NCBI GenBank assembly: GCA_017450065.1
Contig: JAFSYI010000064.1
Span: 1-45,939, forward strand
Direction: 5' to 3'
DNA: 45,939 nt
From: Lachnospiraceae bacterium
GTDB lineage: Bacteria; Bacillota; Clostridia; Lachnospirales; Lachnospiraceae
The notes beneath the pieces are model-generated. The model was given only the letters and a program-made list of their open reading frames with translations, made no database searches and was not told the DNA's origin. Position numbers and translations under genes: made by a program. Positions 25,101 to 34,028 of the stretch are shown in pieces. Position 1 is the first letter of the stretch. Each line of letters begins with the position of its first letter.

Positions 25101-25535
25101 TTATTCATCCGTCAGTTCCATACCTGTCTTTATAAGCTCAACAATCCTCGAGGTCCTGTTTTTAAGATACAGGTATCCGATAAGCGCCTCAAGACCCGTC
25201 GCCTTCCTGTAATCGCCCACAGAAGCATTCTTCGCGGTAGTGGGTGACTTGGCATTACGCCCCCTCTTATATATGGCCAGTTCCTCATCGCTTAAGATGC
25301 CTTTTTCAATAAACCACTTCACCATCTGCGCCTGGGACTGAGCCCTTACGATCCTGCTTGTCTTACGATGAAGTATATTTGCAGACCGGTTGGCCCGCTC
25401 AACCACGACTGTCTTTACGACAAGATCAAACACACTATCACCGATAAAGGCAAGTGTCAGTGGCGAATAGCCGTTAGCATCTATATCCGCAAGACCAAAC
25501 TTATCCTTTATGTTTTCAAGAATGCTTACATCCAT
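25101..25535 (-). CDS. mrnC: Mini-ribonuclease 3
   Basis: About 144 residues from the ATG that immediately follows the cysS stop (TAGGATG); a longer reading begins inside cysS and is not needed. The RNase III catalytic fold is present without a dsRNA-binding domain: SPLTLAFIGDSVFDLVVKTVVV at the start, KSPTTAKNASVGDYRKATGLEALIGYLYL near the end, with the acidic metal ligands D and E kept (GDSVFD, EALIG). Mini-III trims the 3' and 5' ends of 23S rRNA precursor in Firmicutes. Neighbours cysS and rlmB are the usual ones. Confidence 0.93.
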   Translation of the reverse strand: MDVSILENIKDKFGLADIDANGYSPLTLAFIGDSVFDLVVKTVVVERANRSANILHRKTSRIVRAQSQAQMVKWFIEKGILSDEELAIYKRGRNAKSPTTAKNASVGDYRKATGLEALIGYLYLKNRTSRIVELIKTGMELTDE

Positions 25536-25536
25536 C

Positions 25537-26934
25537 CTAAGCCCTGCTCCAGGTAACTCCCTCACGGGTATCCTTAATGATTATTCCCTTGGCTGCCAGC
25601 TCATCCCTTATTGCATCGGCTGTCGCAAAGTCTTTATCCTTCTTGGCCTGTGCACGCTGAGCTATCTTCTCTTCAATGTATGCTGAGAGCTCATCATCCA
25701 CTTCTTCCTTTTTATCTTCCTTAAGAAGGTTAAGTGAGAGCACGGTGTCATAGTCCTCTATTATCTTAAGCTTGGTTGCTCCGTTTAAGTCCGACTTAAG
25801 GACATCATACAGAAGTGTTAATCCCATTGCCGTGTTGCAGTCATTGCCTACAGCATCCGCGAATTTATCATGCCATTCCTTAACTGCAGCCTCATCCGCC
25901 TGTCCATCCGCTTTTACGGACAGTATCCTGTTCTTAAGCTTCTTATAGGTTGCCGTCGTCTGGTCAAGCGTATCATACGAGAAGGTCAGCGGTTTGCGGT
26001 AATGAGACTGCAGGGCAAACATCCTGTATACTATCGGGTCATATCCCTTACTCTCTAGCAGCGAGACTGTAAGGAATTCGCCCTTGCTCTTGCTCATCTT
26101 ACCGGTCTCATCATTCAAATGATGGACATGAAACCAGTAATTGCACCACTTATGTCCAAGGTATGATTCCGACTGTGCTATCTCGTTGGTATGGTGAGGA
26201 AACATATTGTCAACTCCGCCGCAGTGAATATCCATCCTGTTTCCAAGGTGTTTCATGCCGATGCATGAGCATTCAATGTGCCATCCGGGATAACCCACAC
26301 CCCAGGGGCTCTCCCACTTAAGGGCCTGGTCTTCAAATTTACTCTTGGTAAACCATAATACAAAATCATTCTTATTCCGCTTATTGATATCCTCACTTAC
26401 ATCATCACGGACTCCCACCATCAGTTCTTCTTCGTTCTGGTTACCGAAAACGTAATACTCCTTAAGCCTTGATGTGTCGAAGTAAACATTCTCACCTGCC
26501 TTATAGGCATAGCCCTTCTCAAGGAGTCCCTCGATCATATTTATGAATTCCGGAATGCAATTTGTTGCAGGTTCCACAACATCCGGCGTCTTTATATTCA
26601 GCTTGGCACAGTCGGAAAAGAAAGCATCCGTGTAAAACTGCGCTATCTCCATAACCGACTTGTGCTCTCTTTTAGCACCCTTAAGCATTTTATCCTCACC
26701 GGTATCGGCATCGGATGCAAGATGTCCCACATCGGTAATGTTCATTACCCGCTTAACGTCAAAACCCGAAAACCTCAGTATCTTCTCAAGCACGTCCTCA
26801 CATATATAACTCCGAAGATTGCCTATATGGGCATAATGGTAAACTGTGGGACCGCAGGTGTACATGGATACCTTCCCCGGTTCGTTTGGCACGAATTCCT
26901 CAATGTTTCTGGTAAGCGAGTTGTAAATCTTCAT
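25537..26934 (-). CDS. cysS: cysteinyl-tRNA synthetase
   Basis: About 465 residues from the ATG at 26934, behind GAGGAG; a reading starting at 27042 would run back through the cysE end and is rejected. Class I signatures are intact: CGPTVYHYAHIGNLR (HIGH-like HIGN) and KMSKSKG. Zinc ligands lie in the early CGP, IECSCIGMKHLG and HCGGVDNMFPHH segments. It charges tRNA-Cys. The gene follows cysE (cysteine synthesis) and precedes mrnC, the standard Firmicute order. No T-box leader was found in front of cysE or cysS. Confidence 0.96.
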   Translation of the reverse strand: MKIYNSLTRNIEEFVPNEPGKVSMYTCGPTVYHYAHIGNLRSYICEDVLEKILRFSGFDVKRVMNITDVGHLASDADTGEDKMLKGAKREHKSVMEIAQFYTDAFFSDCAKLNIKTPDVVEPATNCIPEFINMIEGLLEKGYAYKAGENVYFDTSRLKEYYVFGNQNEEELMVGVRDDVSEDINKRNKNDFVLWFTKSKFEDQALKWESPWGVGYPGWHIECSCIGMKHLGNRMDIHCGGVDNMFPHHTNEIAQSESYLGHKWCNYWFHVHHLNDETGKMSKSKGEFLTVSLLESKGYDPIVYRMFALQSHYRKPLTFSYDTLDQTTATYKKLKNRILSVKADGQADEAAVKEWHDKFADAVGNDCNTAMGLTLLYDVLKSDLNGATKLKIIEDYDTVLSLNLLKEDKKEEVDDELSAYIEEKIAQRAQAKKDKDFATADAIRDELAAKGIIIKDTREGVTWSRA

Positions 26935-26959
26935 AACGATCTCCTCAATAAATGTGTTC

Positions 26960-27637
26960 TTATTGTTTGTCTTTTGCCTTCTTGAGCTCCCTAAGCTCCC
27001 TTTCCATATCAAGCAGCCTGTTAGTAAGTTCCGAATTGGCATGCTGGAGGTTCTGTATATCCTCCTTTATCGGGTCCGGAAGATGTACCTGATCCATGCT
27101 CTCCCTGGGAATAACTTCATTCTCCCTCTTCACAATACGTCCAGGAACACCTACCACGGTACAATTCGGCGGGACCTCCTCAAGAACGACCGACCCGGCT
27201 CCTATCTTGGAACCGGCCCCTATTGTAAAGGAACCCAAAACCTTGGCTCCGGCAGATATCATGACATTGTCCTCAATAGTCGGATGCCTCTTTCCGGTTT
27301 CCTTACCTGTACCTCCGAGAGTCACCCCCTGGTATAGGGTAACGTTATTTCCGATTATAGTTGTTTCTCCTATGATTACTCCGCTCCCATGATCGATAAA
27401 GAATCCGCTCCCTATCTGTGCTCCGGGATGGATCTCAATGCCTGTTTTTCTCACGGCCCGCTGTGAAATAAACCTTGCAAGAAAATAATGCTTCTTAAGG
27501 TAGAGCTTATGTGCCAGCCTGTAATGAAGCATTACCCTGAAGCTTGGATAGAGGAACACCTCCATTGGCGAGTGTATAGCCGGATCCCTCTCCCTGATTA
27601 TCTGAATTTCATCCTTTATATTCTGAATAAATCCCAT
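26960..27637 (-). CDS. cysE: serine O-acetyltransferase
   Basis: About 225 residues from the ATG at 27637, with GAGGAAAG in front; the longer reading extends into ispF. The left-handed beta-helix hexapeptide repeats are clear (IEIHPGAQIGSGFFIDHGSGVIIGETTIIGNNVTLYQGV is seen in sections), with the catalytic His in IDHG and the GGTGKETGKRHP acetyl-CoA loop. It makes O-acetylserine for cysteine synthesis. A charged coiled-coil-like tail (ENLQHANSELTNRLLDMERELRELKKAK in outline) follows the repeats. It starts two bases after the ispF stop. Confidence 0.92.
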   Translation of the reverse strand: MGFIQNIKDEIQIIRERDPAIHSPMEVFLYPSFRVMLHYRLAHKLYLKKHYFLARFISQRAVRKTGIEIHPGAQIGSGFFIDHGSGVIIGETTIIGNNVTLYQGVTLGGTGKETGKRHPTIEDNVMISAGAKVLGSFTIGAGSKIGAGSVVLEEVPPNCTVVGVPGRIVKRENEVIPRESMDQVHLPDPIKEDIQNLQHANSELTNRLLDMERELRELKKAKDKQ

Positions 27638-27639
27638 AC

Positions 27640-28185
27640 TTATTCTTTCCTCAAGGGACATCCGCCACATCCGCCGCAAGATCCCGGCCCCACGCTGTAG
27701 CTTTCAAGTTCCTTAACCGAACTTATCATACATATGGCCTGAGCCGAGATACCGTCTCCTGCACCGGTAAATCCCAACCCCTCCTCGGTTGTTGCCTTGA
27801 CATTGACCTGGTCCTTTTCGATGCCGAGCGTATCCGCTATAACGGTCCGCATATCATCTATATATGGTTTCATCTTAGGTCTTTGGGCTATTATTGTGGC
27901 ATCTATATTTTCTATGATATATTGACTTGAATACAGAAGGTTTCCTACCTCATTAAGCAGCTTCACGGAATCGGCTCCCCGGTAGGCTTCATCAGTATCC
28001 GGAAAGTGACTTCCGATATCTCCGAGAGCTGCCGCCCCCACCAGGGCATCCATGATAGCATGCAATAGGACATCCGCATCCGAATGTCCTAACAGTCCCT
28101 TCTCATAGGGTATCCTGACTCCCCCTATTATAAGATCCCTGCCCACAACCAGCTTGTGGACATCATATCCCATTCCAACACGCAT
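27640..28185 (-). CDS. ispF: 2-C-methyl-D-erythritol 2,4-cyclodiphosphate synthase with Cys-rich tail
   Basis: 181 residues from the ATG behind CGGAGA (a TTG two codons upstream is less likely). IspF closes the cyclodiphosphate ring in the non-mevalonate isoprenoid route. Metal and substrate motifs are intact: [33 protein letters not shown] and [21 protein letters not shown]. The enzyme normally ends around residue 158; here a further 20 or so residues end [13 protein letters not shown], with three closely spaced cysteines. The tail could bind metal or be redox-sensitive (inference). Confidence 0.93.
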   Translation of the reverse strand: MRVGMGYDVHKLVVGRDLIIGGVRIPYEKGLLGHSDADVLLHAIMDALVGAAALGDIGSHFPDTDEAYRGADSVKLLNEVGNLLYSSQYIIENIDATIIAQRPKMKPYIDDMRTVIADTLGIEKDQVNVKATTEEGLGFTGAGDGISAQAICMISSVKELESYSVGPGSCGGCGGCPLRKE

Positions 28186-28205
28186 AAACAATGTCTCCGT
28201 AAGTA

Positions 28206-29561
28206 TTATTCAGATAGTGCATCATCCGCAAGGAAGATGGTCATCTCACTGACCTTGCCTGCCTTGTCTAAGATAAAGAGCATATTGTACTTGCCCATCT
28301 CATACATAAGCTGCTTCCTGCCGCCGGAGATCATGGCTTCGATGCCCTCACCATAGGTGTTCTTTATTGTTTCTATACCCGTACCGATTCCGATCCCTTC
28401 CGCCGTCTTAAAATCACCGTCGGTAACATCTATCTGGGAAACAACAAATTCGCCGACCGCTTTGGGATCGATGTCACTGTAGTATACATCATATCCGTCA
28501 AATTCCTGCATATAGGTCTTGATCTTATCGCCCTCGTCGGAGACAAGCTCCAGTGCCTTATCTATATTCTTGCCCTTAAGTCCTCCCACGGCATCAAGCG
28601 CAGCTCCGAGGGTTATATCACCACCGGCGCCCGGTATGCTCATAACCGCCCTGAAGTCGGAATTAAGTATCTGGTTATAAAGTCCGAAAATGACCGATCC
28701 GTTCCAGTCGACATTCTCAAGGTTATCGCTCCAATAGTTCACATATACCCTTACTTTATCATCGCTGTCCTTAGAAAGCACGGACAAGGCAAAAGGAGAA
28801 TCCGCATCTTCTTCCTTCATCATTACAACATACAGATTATTGTAGTAAAAGCCCCCCTTGCAGATAAGCTTCTCACAATCCTTAACTTCATCAATATATA
28901 CATACTCCTTATCGGAATAGGTCTTATATTCAAGTGGTCTTGTAAGTGCATCGGAATCAATACCGAGTGCAGCCTCAAGGGCAGAGTCAACATCCTTCCT
29001 TAATATCTTGCCCTCGGCTTCCTCCTTCTCGGATGATTTAACCTTCTTGATAATGCCTGAATCTCTTGATAATGCCTCATAGGCATTACAATCTTCCGGT
29101 TTCTCATAGGTGCTTAAAAGGAATCCGTTTATACTCTCATCCTTAAAGTATTCCGTGAAAAAGTCCTCTTCCTCTTCGCTCAAAATGTTATAAGATGAAT
29201 TCTTATCAACATTCTGTTCTATGTAAGCCATAAGTACGTTCTGGCCTGCCCTTATGGCATTCTCCACTTCTTCATTGGTGATCGGAGGTTTGATCCAGGG
29301 ATTATCGGGAATTGCGTCGTTCTTATACCACTCCATAAAATCATTGGTAGAGTTAACACCCTGCTGCATGGATTCCGTTATCATACTGACGTTTTTCTCG
29401 ATCTCTCCAAATGACTCCGTCACCTGCTCCATTGTTTTCGATGCATCCGCGATAGATTTCGATGCTTGCTCAAAAGCCGCAGGATCAAAGCCTGTTCCAT
29501 CGCACGCACATAACCCCGAACATATAAGCACTGCCGACAAACACAAAAAAAGCTTCTTCAT
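28206..29561 (-). CDS. lipoprotein of unknown function
   Basis: 451 residues that I do not recognise. The signal [20 protein letters not shown] ends in a lipobox (LCAC). Residues about 30-75 are helical and heptad-like ([20 protein letters not shown]), then comes a soluble acidic domain rich in Asp, Glu and Lys, with a repeated theme of [26 protein letters not shown] and a C-terminal [14 protein letters not shown]-like beta segment ([42 protein letters not shown]). The last part resembles the stability-type beta repeats seen in other clostridial lipoproteins. It lies 20 bases upstream of ispF, so may be co-transcribed with it. Function cannot be stated. Confidence 0.75.
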   Translation of the reverse strand: MKKLFLCLSAVLICSGLCACDGTGFDPAAFEQASKSIADASKTMEQVTESFGEIEKNVSMITESMQQGVNSTNDFMEWYKNDAIPDNPWIKPPITNEEVENAIRAGQNVLMAYIEQNVDKNSSYNILSEEEEDFFTEYFKDESINGFLLSTYEKPEDCNAYEALSRDSGIIKKVKSSEKEEAEGKILRKDVDSALEAALGIDSDALTRPLEYKTYSDKEYVYIDEVKDCEKLICKGGFYYNNLYVVMMKEEDADSPFALSVLSKDSDDKVRVYVNYWSDNLENVDWNGSVIFGLYNQILNSDFRAVMSIPGAGGDITLGAALDAVGGLKGKNIDKALELVSDEGDKIKTYMQEFDGYDVYYSDIDPKAVGEFVVSQIDVTDGDFKTAEGIGIGTGIETIKNTYGEGIEAMISGGRKQLMYEMGKYNMLFILDKAGKVSEMTIFLADDALSE

Positions 29562-29612
29562 ATCCGTCCCTCCGTAGATTTGTTACCTACACTAACACTT
29601 CTCGTAAAATCT

Positions 29613-29618
29613 ATTATA
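29613..29618 (-). promoter_or_regulatory. -10 element for the lipoprotein/ispF transcript
   Basis: TATAAT on the minus strand about 52 bases before the lipoprotein ATG, with no good -35. It is back to back with the strong tRNA promoter on the other strand, about 45 bases away. Confidence 0.4.
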
Positions 29619-29661
29619 ACCTCTAATCAGGATAAATAAAAGTTTAAATTAAATATTTTCC

Positions 29662-29691
29662 TTGACAATGAATAGCTTAGGTTAGTATAAT
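29662..29691 (+). promoter_or_regulatory. tRNA-Met promoter
   Basis: TTGACA (29662-29667), 18 bases, TATAAT (29686-29691): both hexamers are perfect consensus, as expected for a stable-RNA gene. The tRNA begins 27 bases after the -10. Confidence 0.85.
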
Positions 29692-29718
29692 AGCAAAGCG
29701 GGCTGAAAAACCCATAAT

Positions 29719-29792
29719 GGCGAGATGGCTCAACTGGCTAGAGCGTCCGGTTCATACCCGGGAGGTTGAGAGTTCAAGTCTCTCTCTCGCTA
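29719..29792 (+). tRNA. tRNA-Met (CAT), elongator type
   Basis: 74 bases folding as a full cloverleaf: acceptor GGCGAGA with TCTCGCT (G1-U72 wobble), D stem GCTC/GAGC, anticodon stem TCCGG/CCGGG with loop TTCATAC, and T stem GAGAG/CTCTC with TTCAAGT. The 3' CCA is not encoded. The body closely resembles the Firmicute elongator tRNA-Met (CUGGCUAGAGCG and GGUUCAUACCCG shared), including the G1-U72 pair, and lacks the C1-A72 mismatch and three G-C anticodon pairs of an initiator. A tRNA-Ile with CAU (lysidine) is less likely. Single gene on the plus strand among minus-strand genes. Confidence 0.93.
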
Positions 29793-29798
29793 CTTAAA

Positions 29799-29830
29799 AA
29801 CCCCATGCCTTATGGCATGGGGTTATTTTT
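29799..29830. terminator. bidirectional terminator between tRNA-Met and rny
   Basis: AACCCCATGCC, loop TTAT, GGCATGGGGTT, then ATTTTT on the plus strand; on the minus strand the same stem is followed by TTTTTAAG. It ends the tRNA transcript and the rny transcript from opposite sides. Confidence 0.9.
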
Positions 29831-29831
29831 G

Positions 29832-31385
29832 TTATTTAGCATAATCGGTAACGCGACTCTCACGAATAACGTTAACCTTGATCTGACCCGGATATTCCAT
29901 TTCCTCTTCTATCTTCTTGGAAATGTCTCTTGCGAGTAATACCATATCTGCGTCATTTACCTGCTCAGGAACTACCATGATCCGGACTTCACGTCCTGCC
30001 TGAATAGCAAAAGACTTATCAACTCCCTTAAAGGAATTCGTAATATCTTCAAGTTGTTTTAATCTGTTAGTGTATGTCTCTAATGTTTCCCTTCTTGCTC
30101 CCGGACGGGCTGCCGAAATAGTATCGGCTGCCTGAACCAGTACTGCAACAAGTGACTGCGGTTCAACATCGCCGTGATGAGCCTCTACCGCATTGATGAC
30201 CGTTGCCGACTCCTTATACTTCCTGCACAGGTCAACACCCAGCTGGATGTGTGAACCTTCCATCTCATGATCGACTGCCTTACCTATATCATGGAGCAGA
30301 CCTGCCCTCTTGGCAAGGCGTACATCTATGCCGATCTCCGAAGCCAACAGGCCGCAGAGAAGGGATACTTCAATTGAATGCTTAAGTACATTCTGACCAT
30401 AAGATGTTCTGAAGCGGAGCCTTCCGAGCAGCTTTATAAGCTCGGGATGTATCCCGTGAACGCCGACTTCAAGTGTAGCCGACTCACCTTCCTCGCGGAT
30501 CATGGTCTCGACCTCCTTCTGAGCCTTCTCAACCATCTCCTCGATTCTTGCGGGATGTATACGTCCGTCAACAATGAGCTTCTCAAGTGCGATGCGGGCA
30601 ACTTCACGCCTTATCGGATCGAAGCCGGACAAAACAACGGCTTCAGGTGTATCGTCTATGATAAGGTCAACACCTGTCATCGTCTCAAGGGTTCTTATAT
30701 TTCTTCCCTCACGACCGATGATCCTTCCCTTCATTTCATCATTAGGCAGGGGAACAACGGATATTGTTGTCTCCGCAACATGGTCTGCAGCGCATCTCTG
30801 TATTGCGCCGACCACATATTCCTTAGCCTTCTTGTCTGCCTCTTCCCTGGCCCGGTTTTCAAGTTCCTTGACCATGACGGCAGTTTCGTGTTTTACATCA
30901 TCTTCAACAGTTTTTAACAGATATTCTTTTGCTTGTTCAGAGGTTAATCCGGATATTCTCTCCAGTTCCTGTACACGTTGTTCATTAAGCTTACTTACCT
31001 GCTCTTTTTGCTTTGCCAGTTCTTCTTCCTTCTTCGCGAAGCTGGCTTCACGCTTCTCAATTGCATCGGTCTTCTTGTCGAGATTCTCTTCCTTCTGCTG
31101 CACACGACGCTCCAAACGTTGTAATTCTGCCCGTCTTTCCTTGGTTTCCTTCTCACTGTCATTCTTGGCACGGATGGATTCTTCCTTAACCTCGAGCAGC
31201 CCTTCGCGTTTCTTCGCCTCAGCAGTTTTAAGAGCCTCATCGATAATCTCTCTGGCCTTCTGCTCAGCGTTGCCAATCTTCTCCTCATCGGTCTTCCTCT
31301 TATTTTCGTAACCCATTCTGTAGGAAACGAAACAGCCGGCCGCCAGAAGAACTAATGCAATAGCAATAATGATTACATATTGCAC
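29832..31385 (-). CDS. rny: ribonuclease Y
   Basis: 517 residues. An N-terminal membrane anchor ([20 protein letters not shown]) is followed by a long charged coiled coil (about 25-200), a KH domain ([15 protein letters not shown]) and an HD domain ([25 protein letters not shown]). RNase Y is the main membrane-bound endonuclease starting mRNA decay in many Firmicutes. The start is a GTG behind GGAGG, since no ATG is placed as well. A promoter lies inside the end of recX, so rny is transcribed separately. Full length. Confidence 0.96.
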   Translation of the reverse strand: MQYVIIIAIALVLLAAGCFVSYRMGYENKRKTDEEKIGNAEQKAREIIDEALKTAEAKKREGLLEVKEESIRAKNDSEKETKERRAELQRLERRVQQKEENLDKKTDAIEKREASFAKKEEELAKQKEQVSKLNEQRVQELERISGLTSEQAKEYLLKTVEDDVKHETAVMVKELENRAREEADKKAKEYVVGAIQRCAADHVAETTISVVPLPNDEMKGRIIGREGRNIRTLETMTGVDLIIDDTPEAVVLSGFDPIRREVARIALEKLIVDGRIHPARIEEMVEKAQKEVETMIREEGESATLEVGVHGIHPELIKLLGRLRFRTSYGQNVLKHSIEVSLLCGLLASEIGIDVRLAKRAGLLHDIGKAVDHEMEGSHIQLGVDLCRKYKESATVINAVEAHHGDVEPQSLVAVLVQAADTISAARPGARRETLETYTNRLKQLEDITNSFKGVDKSFAIQAGREVRIMVVPEQVNDADMVLLARDISKKIEEEMEYPGQIKVNVIRESRVTDYAK

Positions 31386-31465
31386 AGGGCACCTCCTTAT
31401 AAAGTTTTCATTGTACGATTTATATAGAATACAACGATTCTACTTTAAAAAACTACAACAAATAA

Positions 31466-31494
31466 ATATTATACTTTTTAGGATGTTATGTCAA
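31466..31494 (-). promoter_or_regulatory. rny promoter
   Basis: On the minus strand TTGACA (31494-31489), 17 bases, TAATAT (31471-31466); a TATAAT read two bases earlier has a spacer of only 15. It overlaps the end of recX and leaves a leader of about 75 bases before the GTG. Confidence 0.55.
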
Positions 31495-31951
31495 GTAATT
31501 CTTCATCAAGGATCCGGTTTACCCTGTCTGTTTTAAAGCCCTTGTTGAACATATAAGCAAGCATTTTCTGTCGGGCAGTATGATCCAATGAGGATAGATC
31601 ACGGCATTTCTTATGGATAAGATGTCTGATCAGTTCATCCTCGGCATCATCGTCGGCATATTCTTCCATAAGGGCCAGGGCTATAAAGTCGGAAGAAACT
31701 CCTTTCTCAAGAAGCTTGCGTTCCGTCTCTCTCCTGCTCCTCACTCCGACCGAGCACCTCGCATAATTAACGGCATAACGAAGGTCATCCACATATCCGA
31801 AAGACTTAACATACTCAAGTGCTTGATCAACTGCCTCCTGCTCAAATCCCGCATGTGCAAGCTTGTCCCTGAGCCCGCGCTCGGTATAGTCCCTCGCCGT
31901 CAAAAGACGCATCGCCTTAAGCCTTGCCTCCCTGCTGTTCCTGTCGTCCAC
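31478..31951 (-). CDS. recX: RecX regulatory protein
   Basis: 157 residues with the three-helix tandem repeats of RecX: KAMRLLTARDYTERGLRDKL, EQEAVDQALEYVKSFGYVDDLRYA, and SRRETERKLLEKGVSSDFIALAL. RecX modulates RecA filaments, usually inhibiting them. A GTG start lies five bases after the recA stop, with GGAGG provided by the last recA codons, so the two are translated together and share the SOS-controlled promoter. Confidence 0.9.
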   Translation of the reverse strand: MDDRNSREARLKAMRLLTARDYTERGLRDKLAHAGFEQEAVDQALEYVKSFGYVDDLRYAVNYARCSVGVRSRRETERKLLEKGVSSDFIALALMEEYADDDAEDELIRHLIHKKCRDLSSLDHTARQKMLAYMFNKGFKTDRVNRILDEELLDITS

Positions 31952-31956
31952 GCTTC

Positions 31957-32988
31957 TTATTCCTCCGAAGGTGTCGTATCACCTTCATCCGAACCGGTCA
32001 GTCCGTAGTGTTCACGCACCTTCTGTTCGATCTCGTCAAGGAGCTCGGGATTCTGTTCAAGATACTGCTTGGTGTTCTCCCTGCCCTGGCCGATCTTCTG
32101 TCCGTTATACGCATACCATGCGCCGGACTTGTTTATAACATCAATATTGGCGGCAAGGTCAACAATATCGCCCACCATGGATATTCCCTTACCGAACATA
32201 ATGTCAAATTCGGCCTCCTTGAAGGGAGGTGCGATCTTATTCTTCACAACCTTTACACGGGTCCTGTTGCCTATAACCTCTCCGCCCTGTTTAAGTGACT
32301 CAATCCTTCTTACATCAAGACGGACAGAAGAATAAAACTTAAGCGCACGTCCGCCTGTTGTTGTTTCGGGATTTCCGAACATGACTCCAACCTTCTCACG
32401 AAGCTGGTTGATGAAAATGACCGTACAATTAGACTTCGAGATAACAGCTGTCAGCTTACGAAGGGCCTGTGACATAAGGCGGGCCTGAAGTCCCACATGC
32501 GAATCACCCATATCGCCGTCAATCTCAGCCTTGGGTACAAGGGCTGCAACCGAATCCACTACGATTATATCTACCGCTCCGGAACGGACCATGGTTTCGG
32601 TTATCTCAAGGGCCTGCTCACCGTTATCCGGCTGGGAAATATACAGATTATCTATATCAACTCCTATATTCTTCGCATATACCGGATCAAGGGCATGCTC
32701 CGCATCAATAAAGCCTGCAATACCTCCCCTCTTCTGTACCTGGGCTATCATATGAAGTGTTACTGTTGTCTTACCGGATGACTCGGGACCATAGATCTCC
32801 ACGATCCTGCCCTTGGGAATACCGCCAAGGCCCAGCGCAGTGTCAAGGCTCAGGGAACCCGTAGGGATCGTCTCGACATTCATGTGATTGGATGTATCGC
32901 CGAGCTTCATTACTGATCCCTTGCCATACTCCTTCTCTATTTTCTGTAATGCAACTTCCAATGCCTTTAATTTCTCTTCTCTTTCCAT
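31957..32988 (-). CDS. recA: recombinase RecA
   Basis: 343-residue DNA strand-exchange ATPase and SOS coprotease. Walker A is GPESSGKT (67-74), Walker B is in [14 protein letters not shown], and the L1/L2 loops are visible as [24 protein letters not shown] (in parts) and [21 protein letters not shown]. The acidic tail ends [10 protein letters not shown]. The start has GGAGACGAAATGG with ribosome site GGAGA. A perfect SOS box overlaps its promoter region. Full length, no inteins. Confidence 0.98.
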   Translation of the reverse strand: MEREEKLKALEVALQKIEKEYGKGSVMKLGDTSNHMNVETIPTGSLSLDTALGLGGIPKGRIVEIYGPESSGKTTVTLHMIAQVQKRGGIAGFIDAEHALDPVYAKNIGVDIDNLYISQPDNGEQALEITETMVRSGAVDIIVVDSVAALVPKAEIDGDMGDSHVGLQARLMSQALRKLTAVISKSNCTVIFINQLREKVGVMFGNPETTTGGRALKFYSSVRLDVRRIESLKQGGEVIGNRTRVKVVKNKIAPPFKEAEFDIMFGKGISMVGDIVDLAANIDVINKSGAWYAYNGQKIGQGRENTKQYLEQNPELLDEIEQKVREHYGLTGSDEGDTTPSEE

Positions 32989-33031
32989 TTCGTCTCCTTT
33001 ACACTCCCGCCGTTAATCGAACATGTTTTTT

Positions 33032-33043
33032 GAACATTCGTTC
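33032..33043. promoter_or_regulatory. SOS (LexA/DinR) box, primary
   Basis: GAACATTCGTTC fits the Gram-positive LexA consensus GAAC-N4-GTTC exactly. It lies just downstream of the recA -10, over the likely start point, where LexA would block transcription. Confidence 0.85.
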
Positions 33044-33055
33044 GTCCTAATGGGT

Positions 33056-33084
33056 AATATAAAACATTCGTTCGAAAATGTCAA
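33056..33084 (-). promoter_or_regulatory. recA promoter
   Basis: On the minus strand TTGACA (33084-33079), 17 bases, TATATT (33061-33056). The spacer itself contains a second SOS-like site, so the promoter is bracketed by LexA sites. Confidence 0.8.
33062..33073. promoter_or_regulatory. SOS box, secondary (one mismatch)
   Basis: AAACATTCGTTC differs from GAAC-N4-GTTC at the first base only and shares the ATTCGTTC core with the primary box exactly 30 bases away. It lies between the -35 and -10 of recA. Confidence 0.65.
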
Positions 33085-33204
33085 GCGGTTTTCAGTTATT
33101 TTGGTGATTTTGATATTTTTTGAAATCAGTCGTTGCTCCGACCGATCTTAACGTCATAAATTATACAATAATCAATATGAACATATGGGAAATATATGGG
33201 ACCC

Positions 33205-33228
33205 GAAGACGAAAATCCGTTCGTCTTC
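33205..33228 (-). other. stem-loop at the cinA stop
   Basis: GAAGACGAA-AATCCG-TTCGTCTTC is a perfect 9-bp hairpin overlapping the cinA stop codon. There is no U-tract on either side, so it may be a transcript-end structure rather than a terminator. The stretch 33085-33204 shows nothing else. Confidence 0.45.
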
Positions 33229-34003
33229 AGGAGAAATTCTTCTCACTGTAATATTCAAGCACGCACATCCGAAGAAGCGCCAGAGCAGCTGAGGTTGCCG
33301 CACATCTTATCCTTGTCCTGTCACCTTCGAAATTATATTTCTCAACCCTTGTCTTGCCGCACACGCTGCAGCCGACATATACAAGACCCACCGGCTTATC
33401 TTCACTTCCTCCGTCGGGGCCTGCTATTCCGGTTGTGGATACGGTAACGTCAGCCTTGCTTGTCTGGGCACAGCCCTTGGCCATTTCCTTGGCAGTCTGT
33501 TCACTTACGGCACCGTACTTTACAAGAGTTGACTTCTTGACATTAAGCCTTGTTCTTTTTGCCTTGTTTGAATAGGTGACGAAGCCCTCCTTAAAAATAT
33601 CGGAGGCTCCCGGAATATCTATTATCGAAGAAGCAACCATGCCGCCTGTACAGGATTCACAGGTGGAAAGATACAGGTTGTTCGTCTTAAGAAGGTCCAC
33701 CACTGACTGAGCCAGTGTTGTATCCTTATCAGTTGCATATATACTAAGTCCGAAACGGCTCTTGATCTCCTTTACAAGACGTTTGCCAAGCTTCCTGCCG
33801 GAATCATCACCCTCATCAACGGCCGTGAGGGTAATAAGAACCTCACCGGGGGTGGAGCTGAGTTCAATACGAGGATTTTTACTGCCAAGAAGGTCCTTTA
33901 TGGAATTCCTGACATCCTTCTCCCTCATTCCGCATATCCTGAAATATTTCACAAATGATTCTTCTTTCTGTATCTCCACTGTATCCGGCTTATCCTTGGC
34001 CAT
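33227..34003 (-). CDS. cinA: CinA family protein lacking the MoCF-like N-domain (nicotinamide-nucleotide amidase type)
   Basis: 258 residues from ATG 34003 behind GGAGGAATTAAG; the longer reading runs back into pgsA. Residues about 15-95 match the middle KH-like part of CinA (FRICGMREKDVRNSIKDLL, PGEVLITLTAVDEG). Residues about 100-255 are the PncC amidase domain: LAQSVVDLLKTNNLYLSTCESCTGGMVASSI, TYSNKAKRTRLNV, GAVSEQTAKEMAKG, STTGIAGPDGGSEDKPVGLVYVG. Classic CinA (about 410 residues) begins with a MoaB/MoCF-like domain of about 170 residues, and none is present. PncC deamidates nicotinamide mononucleotide. The gene precedes recA, the usual com/SOS neighbourhood. Confidence 0.88.
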   Translation of the reverse strand: MAKDKPDTVEIQKEESFVKYFRICGMREKDVRNSIKDLLGSKNPRIELSSTPGEVLITLTAVDEGDDSGRKLGKRLVKEIKSRFGLSIYATDKDTTLAQSVVDLLKTNNLYLSTCESCTGGMVASSIIDIPGASDIFKEGFVTYSNKAKRTRLNVKKSTLVKYGAVSEQTAKEMAKGCAQTSKADVTVSTTGIAGPDGGSEDKPVGLVYVGCSVCGKTRVEKYNFEGDRTRIRCAATSAALALLRMCVLEYYSEKNFS

Positions 34004-34028
34004 CTTAATTCCTCCACTGAATGATAAC

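Noticed and set aside
26935-27042. Longer start for cysS
   Set aside because: Would extend back into the end of cysE; the ATG at 26934 has GAGGAG at proper spacing and matches family N-termini.
27643-28185. T-box or SAM riboswitch before cysE/cysS
   Set aside because: The genes are packed with gaps of two to twenty-five bases, so no leader of riboswitch size exists here.
29719-29792. tRNA-Ile (CAU, lysidine type) or initiator tRNA
   Set aside because: Body matches Firmicute elongator tRNA-Met including G1-U72; no C1-A72 mismatch and no three G-C pairs typical of the initiator.
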